A stretch of 64,000 nucleotides of DNA from Mucilaginibacter sp. OK268. Lineage in GTDB: Bacteria; Bacteroidota; Bacteroidia; Sphingobacteriales; Sphingobacteriaceae. Both the position numbers and the translations under genes were made by a program. Positions 6,852 through 14,722 of the stretch are shown here, one piece after another. The stretch spans positions 124,001 through 188,000 of the forward strand of contig NZ_FNJV01000004.1 in assembly GCF_900103125.1 (NCBI RefSeq), given 5' to 3'. The stretch's first letter is position 1. The number at the start of each line of letters is the position of its first letter. The notes under the pieces were generated by a model. That model was not told the origin of the DNA. It worked only from the letters and a program-made list of their open reading frames with translations, and did no database searches.

Positions 6852-8339
6852 ATGACACTCATTTATGCACTCTCTGCAATAATTGTAATATTGACGATAC
6901 TCCTAATCGTTAATCACAGAAATAAAAATGGTCTAATAGCTAATTTGGAAGGGCTGCTTGCTGATCTCAATAGCCGACTATTAGAGAAAGAAGAACACAT
7001 CAAGGAAACCGAAACTTTTACAGAACAAGCTCAAAATACCATTAACAATCAGAATGAATTGATTGCGGGCTTCAAAAGCAAGTATGAACCTGTATTGAAT
7101 ATAGAAGAACTAGTTGAGGCCAGGATGAAAGAGTTAAGTAATACGGAGGGTTCGTTGAGTGAACTGAATAATAAATATGTGGAAGGGCTGGAAATATATA
7201 AAACTTTGAAACACCAGCTTTCAATCTATAACGATGAGATTGAGGTCATGGACTTTGGCTTATACAAGCCGCAGTTTGACTACGTAACGTCAGAAGAATT
7301 TAGACAGAAGATCGAACAGAACTATTTGAAACAAAAAGCAATGATCAGTAATGATACCGCTGCGATATGCCCTACTGAATGGACTGTAAATGGTAATAAA
7401 GCGGATGGGCGCAAAATGACCAAGCTAAATAAAAAGAATATGTTGTACGCATTCAACGGAGAATGTGATGCGTTAATTGCCAAAGTAAAATGGAACAATG
7501 CGACTAAATCTATAGAGCGATTAGAAAAAGCCTATGCAGCAATTAATAAGCTTGGTACTATCAATAACATTACTCTTTCATATGAGTTTTATGAACTTAA
7601 GAAACAGGAGCTTGCGCTGGTTCATGAGTACGAGAACAAGAAGCAAGATGAAAAAGAAGAACAAAGGCGCATAAGGGAACAAATGCGAGAGGAAGAAAAA
7701 GTCCAGCGAGATATAGAACGTGCTCAACGGGAAGCGGAGGAAGACGAGAGAAGATATCAAAAGGCACTGCAAAGAGTGAAAGAAGACTTACGTTACGCAA
7801 GTAAAGACGAACTGGATGAGCTGAATAATAAACTTTCTGAATTACAACAAAAATTAAAGGAGGCCGAGGAACGAAAACAGAGGGCATTATCCATGGCACA
7901 ACTTACGAAAGCGGGACATATTTATATTATAAGCAACATTGGTTCATTCGGGGAAGATATTTATAAAATAGGTATGACTAGACGACTGGAACCATTGGAT
8001 AGAGTAAGAGAACTTAGTGACGCTTCGGTTCCGTTCAGGTATGATGTTCATGCGGTAATTTACTCAGAAGATGCGCCAAAATTAGAGAGAGATCTTCACA
8101 AAGAATTTGATGACAGAAGAATTAACAGAGTAAATGGAAGGAAAGAGTTTTTCAAAGTAAGCCTAACTGAAATCGAAAGCTTCGTTAAAGAACATGCTAA
8201 TGCTGAAATTGAATTTACGCAATTAGCAGAAGCGCAGGAATACAGAGAGACGATACTAATGCTTGAAGCTATTATGAAAGCAAGCCAGGAGGTATCAGTG
8301 GTTGAAAAAGAAGAAAAGTTTCCTTTAAGCTTACTATAA
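6852..8339 (+). CDS. DUF4041 / T5orf172 (GIY-YIG-like) domain protein with N-terminal anchor and coiled coil
   Basis: A 495-residue protein. Residues 3-20 are a membrane segment, then a long coiled coil (~25-115). Residues ~120-250 (from EVMDFGLYKPQFDYVTSEEF) match the DUF4041 region. A highly charged coiled coil follows (~255-350, rich in EER, RE and QR). Residues ~357-455 are a T5orf172/Mug113 domain (GHIYIISNIG... YKIGMTRR... DRVREL), a GIY-YIG nuclease relative found in phages and mobile elements. The nuclease reaction is inferred from the family. The next gene begins 10 bp downstream, so they form a unit. The pair is flanked by inverted ~38-bp repeats, suggesting a mobile cassette. A role in phage defence is possible but unproven. 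Confidence 0.82.
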   Translation: MTLIYALSAIIVILTILLIVNHRNKNGLIANLEGLLADLNSRLLEKEEHIKETETFTEQAQNTINNQNELIAGFKSKYEPVLNIEELVEARMKELSNTEGSLSELNNKYVEGLEIYKTLKHQLSIYNDEIEVMDFGLYKPQFDYVTSEEFRQKIEQNYLKQKAMISNDTAAICPTEWTVNGNKADGRKMTKLNKKNMLYAFNGECDALIAKVKWNNATKSIERLEKAYAAINKLGTINNITLSYEFYELKKQELALVHEYENKKQDEKEEQRRIREQMREEEKVQRDIERAQREAEEDERRYQKALQRVKEDLRYASKDELDELNNKLSELQQKLKEAEERKQRALSMAQLTKAGHIYIISNIGSFGEDIYKIGMTRRLEPLDRVRELSDASVPFRYDVHAVIYSEDAPKLERDLHKEFDDRRINRVNGRKEFFKVSLTEIESFVKEHANAEIEFTQLAEAQEYRETILMLEAIMKASQEVSVVEKEEKFPLSLL

Positions 8340-8349
8340 TCAGAAGTTA

Positions 8350-9354
8350 ATGACCACATTAAAAGGCGTAATACGGTCTTATAGCGCAGCTGTAAGAAGA
8401 GCTGAAAGAACGCAGCAAAAGCATAACCGAGAGACTGCGAAAAGATATAAATTACAGCAAAAGGCACAAGATATACAGAATGCAGTAAGGGCAGAAGCTG
8501 ATTATAAATCATATATTAATGTTTTAAAGTCTGTACACAAAGACCATAGCGACCCCATTAATTGGAATGATATATTAAATGAGGAGAAACCAATAAAGCC
8601 AGAGAAAGAGACAGGGAATGAGGAAAAAGCACAGCGTCAAATCGATCATTACAAACCGTCATTCTTTGATAAACTATTTGGTTTAACATCCAAAAAGATT
8701 GAGAAGTTGAATCGGGCATTGCATCAGGCTAAGGATCATGACGAATCGGATTTTAATAGAAAACTTCGTTCATTTAAAGACGAGCTTGCTGATTATGATA
8801 AACTGCAAGCAATGGCTCGTGGAGTTTTAAATAAGGATGAAAATGCCTACAAAGAGACATTAGAATACTTTGCACCATTTGATGACTTGACCGAAGCGTC
8901 GAAACAATTAAAATTCAAACTTAACCCGAATTACATCGATGTAGAGATGGAGTTAATGTCGTACAGTATTATACCGGGGTTTGAGTTAAGCTTGACATCT
9001 ACGGGAAAACTGTCAAGAAAGAACATGTCTACTTCGAAATACAATGAATTACTTCAGGAGCACATATGTAGTTCAGTCATTAGGATTGCAAAGGAAATAA
9101 CTATTTACTTTCCTGTTAACTATGTTTCGATAACTGTGGTTGTTGACGAATTAGATGGAGCAACAGGACATAGGATTAATAATGTAAAGCTCTCTACATT
9201 AATACCATCCAATAGGATGAGCGATATTGTATTAAAAGCTATTAATCCAGTTGATTGTGTAAAAAGCTTCGTCCATAACATGAAATTTGTTAAAACAACA
9301 GGATTCAGCAACGTGGCCAAGATTGATATTGAAAACAATTTGCTTTCGATATAG
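8350..9354 (+). CDS. Protein of unknown function, partner of the DUF4041 gene
   Basis: A 334-residue protein that I do not recognise. It starts with basic helices (~1-60, SAAVRRAERTQQKHNRETAK), a charged linker, and a segment around residues 100-115 (FDKLFGLTSKKIEKL). The second half (~190-334) appears globular with beta strands (ITIYFPVNYVSITVVVDELD). No membrane segment or signal is seen. It begins 10 bp after the stop of the DUF4041/T5orf172 gene, which implies co-transcription and a shared function. No nuclease or NTPase motif is visible by eye. Confidence 0.7.
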   Translation: MTTLKGVIRSYSAAVRRAERTQQKHNRETAKRYKLQQKAQDIQNAVRAEADYKSYINVLKSVHKDHSDPINWNDILNEEKPIKPEKETGNEEKAQRQIDHYKPSFFDKLFGLTSKKIEKLNRALHQAKDHDESDFNRKLRSFKDELADYDKLQAMARGVLNKDENAYKETLEYFAPFDDLTEASKQLKFKLNPNYIDVEMELMSYSIIPGFELSLTSTGKLSRKNMSTSKYNELLQEHICSSVIRIAKEITIYFPVNYVSITVVVDELDGATGHRINNVKLSTLIPSNRMSDIVLKAINPVDCVKSFVHNMKFVKTTGFSNVAKIDIENNLLSI

Positions 9355-9411
9355 GTTTTCATAAGCCACGCTATCCTTACCCTCAATTGTTGCTTAAGTG
9401 AGGAAAGGATA

Positions 9412-9449
9412 ACCCCCACCGTCCGTAGAGTTCCCGCTGTCCGAATGTC
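9412..9449 (-). repeat. ~38-bp GACATTCGGA element, inverted copy, right flank of two-gene cassette
   Basis: Read on the minus strand it is GACATTCGGACAGCGGGAAC then TCTACGGACGGTGGGGGTT, the inverted partner of 6748-6787. It abuts the first REP hairpin at 9457. Confidence 0.7.
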
Positions 9450-9456
9450 TCCCCCG

Positions 9457-9484
9457 CTACCGCAAGCGTCCCGCTTGTGGTAAA
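9457..9484 (+). repeat. REP-like hairpin, left flank of RAYT
   Basis: TACCGCAAGCG and CGCTTGTGGTA pair over 11 bp (one G-T wobble) around TCC. It is preceded by a CCCCC run. The same unit appears in inverted orientation after the transposase (10089-10121) and twice more at 10657 and 10717. Confidence 0.85.
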
Positions 9485-9526
9485 CAAGCATGGTATAAAT
9501 TGCAGAAAAGCGGGTATTTTTAACAG

Positions 9527-10072
9527 ATGAGTCGTAATTATAAATTTAAAAACGCCGAAGGGTTATATTTTGTAAGTTTCGCTACCGTGTTTTGGGGTGA
9601 TGTGTTTGTCCGGTTGGAATATTTCAATTGCATAGTCAAAAACCTGAATTTTTGTACTACAAATAAGGGAATGGAAATTTATGCATGGTGTATTATGCCG
9701 AGCCACGTACATTTGGTTTTTAAATCAACAATTCAAAAACCTGAGGACTTGCTGCGCGACTTTAAATCTTTTACCGCCAAACAACTGATCAATTTAATAA
9801 AAGACAATAATCAGGAAAGCAGACATGAATGGTTACTCAATTCATTTAAAAAAGCCGGGCAGGCTAATAGTAATAATACTGAGCATCAATTTTGGCAGCA
9901 ACATAATCAGCCAGTTGATCTATGGAGTGCAGAAGTGATACAACAAAAGATAGATTATATCCATAATAACCCAGTTATATCAGGAATAGTTGAGCATGAC
10001 TATGAATATTTACACAGCAGTGCACGGGATTATGCGGGTTTAAATGGATTGGTGAATGTAATAATTACATAG
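9527..10072 (+). CDS. REP-associated tyrosine transposase (RAYT, Y1/IS200-like)
   Basis: A 181-residue protein of the Y1 transposase superfamily. The HUH metal motif is H60-V-H62 in MPSHVHLVF, preceded by the usual YAWCIMP strand. The likely nucleophile is Tyr144 in DYIHNNPV, the RAYT position. RAYTs cut and join single-stranded DNA at REP hairpins and are usually single-copy, domesticated genes rather than selfish IS elements. This one is bracketed by inverted copies of an 11-bp-stem hairpin (9457-9484 and 10089-10121), with further copies 0.6 kb downstream, the expected substrate arrangement. The length is normal for the family and no frameshift is seen. The start ATG at 9527 is about 45 bp after the left repeat. 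Confidence 0.93.
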   Translation: MSRNYKFKNAEGLYFVSFATVFWGDVFVRLEYFNCIVKNLNFCTTNKGMEIYAWCIMPSHVHLVFKSTIQKPEDLLRDFKSFTAKQLINLIKDNNQESRHEWLLNSFKKAGQANSNNTEHQFWQQHNQPVDLWSAEVIQQKIDYIHNNPVISGIVEHDYEYLHSSARDYAGLNGLVNVIIT

Positions 10073-10088
10073 TCAAAGCCTTGCTCAT

Positions 10089-10121
10089 TTGCCACAAGCG
10101 GGACGCTTGCGGTAGCGGGGG
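10089..10121 (-). repeat. REP-like hairpin, right flank of RAYT (inverted)
   Basis: GCCACAAGCG-GGA-CGCTTGCGG followed by TAGCGGGGGG is the reverse complement of the 9451-9484 unit with one change (GGTAAA becomes GGCAAA on the opposite strand). Confidence 0.85.
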
Positions 10122-10162
10122 GGACGGTAGGTTTTGAAAAGCGCTAACATTAAATAAATTAT

Positions 10163-10615
10163 ATGGCACTTTGGCAATATACATTTCATGTTCTCCCAAG
10201 GGAAAGTTTACAGTTTCACTCCCCCAACTTTGTTTTTTCTAAAAATAATGAAGAGTTTGATGATTCCCCCTTTTGGAAAGCACAACAAGTTAAAGATGTC
10301 TTCTTTGAAGACATCTCTTTAATATTACCAAAAGAAACATCTTGGAGCAAAGCGATTAATCTTTATGGTAATCAGGAATCGAATTGCATAGAGGTTTTAT
10401 TGGAAAATAATTTGGTTTTGTCTGTCTCCTTTAGAATAGATTTTACAAGTGATTATGAGGGTATTTTGAATGCTTTGATTGAATTTTTCATTGTAAAAGG
10501 GCTTCTTATGATAGATGAAGAGCTAAAAATAATCCCTCTCAATATTTTAGCGATAAAAATTATTATAGAGAACAGCCCACAATATAAAAAATATAAACAA
10601 TTCCTTTCACTATGA
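10163..10615 (+). CDS. Protein of unknown function (150 residues)
   Basis: I do not recognise this protein. It has no signal peptide or clear membrane span. The first half contains aromatic and polar segments (ALWQYTFHVLPRESLQF) and the C-terminal half is helical and hydrophobic (IEFFIVKGLLMI). In size and composition it resembles lone immunity-type proteins, which is only an impression. It lies between the right RAYT repeat and another REP copy (10657), so it may be cargo of REP-mediated rearrangement. The start ATG at 10163 has an AT-rich leader but no strong Shine-Dalgarno, as is usual here. Confidence 0.6.
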   Translation: MALWQYTFHVLPRESLQFHSPNFVFSKNNEEFDDSPFWKAQQVKDVFFEDISLILPKETSWSKAINLYGNQESNCIEVLLENNLVLSVSFRIDFTSDYEGILNALIEFFIVKGLLMIDEELKIIPLNILAIKIIIENSPQYKKYKQFLSL

Positions 10616-10627
10616 AATAATGGTGCG

Positions 10628-10650
10628 GCGCTCTCCAACTGTCCGAATGT
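10628..10650 (-). repeat. Partial GACATTCGGA element, inverted
   Basis: On the minus strand it reads GACATTCGGACAGTTGGAGA. It is the start of the ~38-bp unit and abuts a REP hairpin exactly as at 9412-9484, so the two repeats form a composite that occurs twice in the same arrangement. Confidence 0.6.
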
Positions 10651-10656
10651 CCCCCC

Positions 10657-10685
10657 GCTACCGCAAGCGTCCCGCTTGTGGTAAA
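10657..10685 (+). repeat. REP-like hairpin, third copy
   Basis: It is identical over the hairpin to 9457-9484 (TACCGCAAGCG-TCC-CGCTTGTGGTA) and preceded by CCCCCC. With the inverted copy at 10717-10741 it forms a BIME-like pair. Confidence 0.85.
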
Positions 10686-10698
10686 TGTGCAAGACTTT

Positions 10699-10768
10699 CA
10701 GTTACTCACATGAAGACCACAAGCGGGACGCTTGCGGTAGCATGCGCAGGTCTGCGGCGTGTGAGTAA
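10699..10768. repeat. Nested palindrome around the fourth, inverted REP copy
   Basis: GTTACTCACA (10700-10709) pairs perfectly with TGTGAGTAAC (10759-10768). Inside are AGACC/GGTCT and the inverted REP hairpin CCACAAGCG-GGA-CGCTTGCGG (10717-10741). The nested layout could act as a terminator between the gene at 10163 and the convergent HTH gene at 10788. Confidence 0.7.
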
Positions 10769-10787
10769 CAAGAGGATAGTGGGATGG

Positions 10788-11453
10788 CTATCCAATCATT
10801 TTGCCTTCGGGCAAAGCCTTTGCGACGATATGTTCTATCTGGTTGAGCTGTTCGGCGCTCAGGCGTTTTAGATTTTCCTGGCTCAGTATGGTATTGTTAA
10901 TCTGGATATGGTTGTTTTGGCTTTTAACAACCGTATTGCTTTGCTGTTTACCGGTAGCGCCAACGGTTTCCAGGTAAAGCCTGGCAGCCCTGATATCGCC
11001 CTTAGTTGCAGACTGGAATACTTTGGCCATAAGCATGGGGGCCATTATTTTAAACTGCTCTATTTGCTCGGCATGCCCGGGATGGGTTTGATATTCTTTT
11101 AAATGTTTGCTGATGGTTTGCCGGCTCAAACCGGTTTCCTGGGCCAGGTGGTTTTTAGTGGGCATACTGCCATGCTGTTCGGTCAGCCTTGCAATGGCAT
11201 CGGTGATGGCCTGGTGGTTATATTCCCAGATCTGCTGTTTATTGCTTTCCGGCATAATCGGTTCTATCTTACTCAAAAAATCATCCCTTTCCTTATCCCT
11301 TAAGTTTTGCAGCATTTGCGTACAAACCGCTCCTAAATATTGCCGTTCGCCCATATCGAAGTTATCCAGATCATTTACTGTGATTTTTTCCAAAGCCATC
11401 AGGGCGGTAATTTTTTTCTCACTGTTTGTTAAAGCTAATTCCTGTGTTTTCAT
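10788..11453 (-). CDS. Helix-turn-helix protein, terminase-small-subunit-like (phBC6A51 type)
   Basis: A 221-residue protein. A clear HTH lies at residues ~95-122 (HGSMPTKNHLAQETGLSRQT then ISKHLKEY). The following helices (MAPMLMAKVFQSATKGDIRAA...YLETVG) resemble the family annotated as phBC6A51 or terminase-small-subunit-like HTH proteins, and the tail contains an LSAEQLNQIEHIVAKAL helix. No large terminase, portal or other phage gene is nearby, so a packaging role is unlikely; a DNA-binding regulator or a phage relic are alternatives. Its upstream region (11454-11856) holds several GTAAACC boxes that could be its sites. The domain call is moderate; function is unknown. Confidence 0.7.
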   Translation of the reverse strand: MKTQELALTNSEKKITALMALEKITVNDLDNFDMGERQYLGAVCTQMLQNLRDKERDDFLSKIEPIMPESNKQQIWEYNHQAITDAIARLTEQHGSMPTKNHLAQETGLSRQTISKHLKEYQTHPGHAEQIEQFKIMAPMLMAKVFQSATKGDIRAARLYLETVGATGKQQSNTVVKSQNNHIQINNTILSQENLKRLSAEQLNQIEHIVAKALPEGKMIG

Positions 11454-11856
11454 TTTGCATTGCTCTCCTTATTTTTTATAAATATAAGCAATTCAATTTA
11501 TAATTGCTAAAAATATTAGTAATTTAATTGTGCTAAGAAGCTCATGAAAGTGGGTTTACACTATTTGGGGTGTTTTGTCTTTAAATTGTATTTAATTATT
11601 TGATTGTCAGTTAATTGTAAATATGTAAACCATAAAAAGTGTAAACCATGTAAACCCACTTTTTTGGCAAATAAGCGGCTTGTTCAGTGATTACCTGTTG
11701 TTGAAACATCAGAAAACCTTAATACATCCTTAACTTGCAGGCAATGTGCTGGCTGTTATTTTAGCGGCGGAAAAAATCTACCGGGCTTTACACTATAATT
11801 TAACAAAAGCCATCCGTACCTGTTTTTCTTCTTAAAAAGGAACTAAATTTACAAAA
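11454..11856. other. 403-bp divergent promoter region between HTH and GDPD genes
   Basis: This AT-rich stretch carries the start regions of the HTH gene (minus) and the GDPD gene (plus), and the GTAAACC box array at 11547-11662 described separately. No open frame of note is seen. Confidence 0.6.
11547..11662. promoter_or_regulatory. GTAAACC box array with 13-bp inverted repeat, candidate operator
   Basis: AAAGTGGGTTTAC (11547-11559) is the exact inverse of GTAAACCCACTTT (11650-11662). Two more direct GTAAACC boxes lie at 11625-11631 and 11641-11647. Four related boxes in 116 bp directly upstream of an HTH gene suggest autoregulation. Alternatives are ends of a decayed small element or iteron-like sites. 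Confidence 0.45.
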
Positions 11857-12753
11857 ATGAAAAAAATAGGACTAACGCTAAGCACCATTATTTGTGGATT
11901 AAGCACCGTTTTTGCCCAGCAAAAGTTAGATGTAGAAGGTCACCGCGGTGGCATGGGTCTGATGCCTGAAAACACTATAGCTTCTATGCTCAATGGTGTA
12001 AAAACAGGTGTACGAACCCTGGAGCTCGATCTGAATATAACCAGCGATGGTAAGGTTGTGGTATCGCACGATCAATGGATGTCATCGGCCATTATGCTTA
12101 AGCCGGATGGCTCTGAAATAACCCCAGCCGAAGAAAAAAGCATGGCTCTGTACAAAATGACATATGATAGCATTCGTCGTTTTGATGCGGGTACTAAACC
12201 CAATGTCCGTTTCCCTAAACAGGCCAGGTTAAAAACCTACAAGCCGCTATTATCAGACCTGATAGACAGCGTGGAGGCTTATGTAAAAAAGAATAAGCTT
12301 AAACCTGTTTATTACAATATCGAAACCAAAAGCACCCCGGCCGGCGATGGTATTTATAATCCCGCACCCGATGTTTTTGTTAAGATTATGATGGATGTGA
12401 TCAATAGTAAGCATATCAACAAGCGGGTGATCATTCAGTCGTTTGATGTAAGAACGCTGCAGGTTTTGCATAAAACAGATCCTAAGATGAAACTTTCGTA
12501 CCTGGTTGGGAAAATAGATGTGGACGAGGATCTTAAGAAATTGGGTTTTACACCAAATATCTATAGTCCATATTTCACTTTTGTAAATGCCGATATCGTA
12601 AAAAAAGCACACGAAAACAAGATGCTGATATTACCCTGGACAGTAGATGAAGAAAAAGACATGAAAGCCCTGGCCGATTTGGGTGTTGATGGTATCATCA
12701 GCAACTATCCGGATAAATTGGTGCAACTATTTGGCAGCTATCAGTCAAAATAA
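11857..12753 (+). CDS. Secreted glycerophosphodiester phosphodiesterase (GDPD)
   Basis: A 298-residue protein. Residues 1-20 form a signal peptide ending at FAQ. GDPD catalytic features are visible: GHR (H29, R30), PENT with E37, the ELDLN metal-binding pair (E56, D58) and SHD (H71). The C-terminal part ends with the typical LPWTVDEEKDMKAL and GVDGIISNYPDKL. The enzyme hydrolyses glycerophosphodiesters to glycerol-3-phosphate and an alcohol in the periplasm or outside. It faces the SusD/SusC pair convergently, so it is not in their operon, although a shared role in using exogenous phosphodiesters is conceivable. A strong terminator follows. Confidence 0.93.
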   Translation: MKKIGLTLSTIICGLSTVFAQQKLDVEGHRGGMGLMPENTIASMLNGVKTGVRTLELDLNITSDGKVVVSHDQWMSSAIMLKPDGSEITPAEEKSMALYKMTYDSIRRFDAGTKPNVRFPKQARLKTYKPLLSDLIDSVEAYVKKNKLKPVYYNIETKSTPAGDGIYNPAPDVFVKIMMDVINSKHINKRVIIQSFDVRTLQVLHKTDPKMKLSYLVGKIDVDEDLKKLGFTPNIYSPYFTFVNADIVKKAHENKMLILPWTVDEEKDMKALADLGVDGIISNYPDKLVQLFGSYQSK

Positions 12754-12783
12754 TTGAGATAGTTTACACGGATAGTATTTTAA

Positions 12784-12824
12784 TAAAAAAGGGGATAAAG
12801 CATTGCTTTATCCCCTTTTTTATT
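12784..12824. terminator. Bidirectional terminator between GDPD and SusD genes
   Basis: AAAAAAGGGGATAAAGCA pairs with TGCTTTATCCCCTTTTTT, leaving a minimal loop. It has A and T runs on both sides and serves both convergent genes. Confidence 0.92.
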
Positions 12825-12835
12825 AAAGGCAAATG

Positions 12836-14704
12836 TTACGGGATCTTGTCCAATGCCGGAACATTGCTTGCCGAACCAGCATACCCTTTGTTTTGATTGA
12901 TATGCCCGTTAATATTTAACTGGATATCGCTGTTGGGAATAGGCCATAACACATGATATGGTGATATGGTAAAACTATTGCCGGAGTTGGTTACTACACC
13001 TTTGTTATAAAAATCAGTCTTCTCCATGATACGGTCATAAAAGAAATTTGATTCGGAGAAGTTATTTACATTATAGCTTTTGCCGGTGTAGGATGGTTTG
13101 CCGGTTAACGCAAAAATATAAGCTATACGGGTAAGCTCGGTTTTACGGGGTTCTTCCCAATAAAGCTCCCTGGCGCGTTCATCAAGAACAGTGCCTATGT
13201 TAATTTGGCTTGCATCGGTTAAAGGCGCCGCTTGCGCTCTTGCCCTTACAACGTTCAGATCGGCCATCGCGCTGTTGAGATCGCCTTTCCATACATAGGC
13301 TTCGGCTCTTAACAAATAGGTTTCGGCCAAACGAAATACGTACCAATCCGTATCTGTACCACGTGGCGGGCTCCAGAATTTATCAGTGGCGATATTGGTA
13401 GAGCTGATAAATACTTTGTAATGCGGCCAGCCAAACCAGCAGCGTATCGTATCTCTTGGCCCATTTAAAAAGCGGGTAGCAACGTTGGCAGCTGTCCATT
13501 GTTCCAGGTGTTTGCCGTACCAATCAGGGTCGGATGTTTTTAAGGCTGGGTTATTATAAACCAGGTCGGTCATATTCATCCAGTTTCCGGGAGCATGCCT
13601 TAAATCGGTATTATCGGTCCAGATGTATTTGGTGCTATATGGAGTTCCACGATAGCGTCCTATTCCCCTGCCATAATAAAGAGTCAGCGGAATGTCGGCG
13701 GTCACCGCATCAACTATCCCGGCTTTGTTTTTACCTGGGGTTAGTATGACATTCGCCTGCGAGTAAAAAGGCGTACAGTTACGCATTAATTGCGATCCGT
13801 TTGCCGTGTTCCCCTCCAGGTTATCCCGGTCAATTACCAGGTATAAGCCCTCTGTATTCGAAGCAAGAGCTTTATTGTCGGGACGGTGCAAATCCCAGAT
13901 CACATTTTTAGTAACATCGGCGCCGGTACTTCCAAAGCGGGCAGTCATTAAATGATAAGGGCCACCATTGATCACGGAATTAGCTGCAGCAAGGGCGTCA
14001 TCAAATTTACCAAGCGAGAGGTCTACCTTGGTCAACAAATGGCTAACGGCGCCTTTGGTAACGTCACCTTTGTTACCGCCGTCGGTTACCCATTTTTGAG
14101 CAAACTCTAAATCGGTTTTCATTTGGGCCAATATCACTTCGCGTTTTACCGAAGCATAAGCAACATTCGGAACGCTTTCTTCCTTCACAGGGCATGGTAC
14201 ATCACCAAACTCATGAACAAGGCGGTAATAGCAATAAGCCCTATGAAAATAGGCTCTGCCTAAGATGTCGTTTCTTTGAGCATCAGAAGTATATTTAACA
14301 TTGTCTATACGCGAAATGATGGTGTTGGCATAGCGTACACCCTGATACCATTGTTTCCAATACCAGCCAATTTTGTTGTAATCGTCGCTGTTTAAGTTGG
14401 CAGTTGGGGTAATACGTACATTCAGATCCTGGGCTGGCGTAGTTTTATCGGTAGTGCCTTCAACTGCTACGTCGGAGAATATCGATTCCGTGAGCATCGG
14501 TGCAGAATCGCCAAAAAACTCCGCTCTTAAATTTTTATTCAGGTAATTAAGCGCTGCCTGCATGGCTGATACCGAAGTTAGCGTAAGGTCGGGCGTAAAG
14601 TCAGAAAGATCCTTAGGTTTAAGAAAATCCTTTTTACAGCTTCCTGAAATTAGCACGGTTGCTAAAGTAATGGTCGCTATTATTTTTTTATTTATCGTTT
14701 TCAT
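12836..14704 (-). CDS. SusD/RagB-family outer-membrane nutrient-binding lipoprotein
   Basis: A 622-residue protein. The N-terminus is a lipoprotein signal with lipobox ISGSC (C23). SusD proteins sit on the cell surface as a lid over the SusC porin and bind the ligand. Family features include the N-terminal FLKPKDLSDFTP region, the TPR-like helices (WYWKQWYQGVRYANTIISRI, NDILGRAYFHRAYCYYRL) and the C-terminal RLAETYLLRAEAYVWKGDLN with DLNVVRARA. It follows its SusC partner with 18 bp between them. The substrate is not deducible, since no glycoside hydrolase or sensor is in the unit. Confidence 0.96.
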   Translation of the reverse strand: MKTINKKIIATITLATVLISGSCKKDFLKPKDLSDFTPDLTLTSVSAMQAALNYLNKNLRAEFFGDSAPMLTESIFSDVAVEGTTDKTTPAQDLNVRITPTANLNSDDYNKIGWYWKQWYQGVRYANTIISRIDNVKYTSDAQRNDILGRAYFHRAYCYYRLVHEFGDVPCPVKEESVPNVAYASVKREVILAQMKTDLEFAQKWVTDGGNKGDVTKGAVSHLLTKVDLSLGKFDDALAAANSVINGGPYHLMTARFGSTGADVTKNVIWDLHRPDNKALASNTEGLYLVIDRDNLEGNTANGSQLMRNCTPFYSQANVILTPGKNKAGIVDAVTADIPLTLYYGRGIGRYRGTPYSTKYIWTDNTDLRHAPGNWMNMTDLVYNNPALKTSDPDWYGKHLEQWTAANVATRFLNGPRDTIRCWFGWPHYKVFISSTNIATDKFWSPPRGTDTDWYVFRLAETYLLRAEAYVWKGDLNSAMADLNVVRARAQAAPLTDASQINIGTVLDERARELYWEEPRKTELTRIAYIFALTGKPSYTGKSYNVNNFSESNFFYDRIMEKTDFYNKGVVTNSGNSFTISPYHVLWPIPNSDIQLNINGHINQNKGYAGSASNVPALDKIP

Positions 14705-14722
14705 GTTGATCAGTTCAAATTT

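Noticed and set aside
10620..10871. Arg/Cys-rich frame over 10620-10871
   Set aside because: It is composed of REP repeats and the 3' end of the antisense HTH gene.
10788..11453. Prophage remnant around the terminase-like HTH gene
   Set aside because: No portal, capsid, large terminase, integrase or lysis gene is found on either side.
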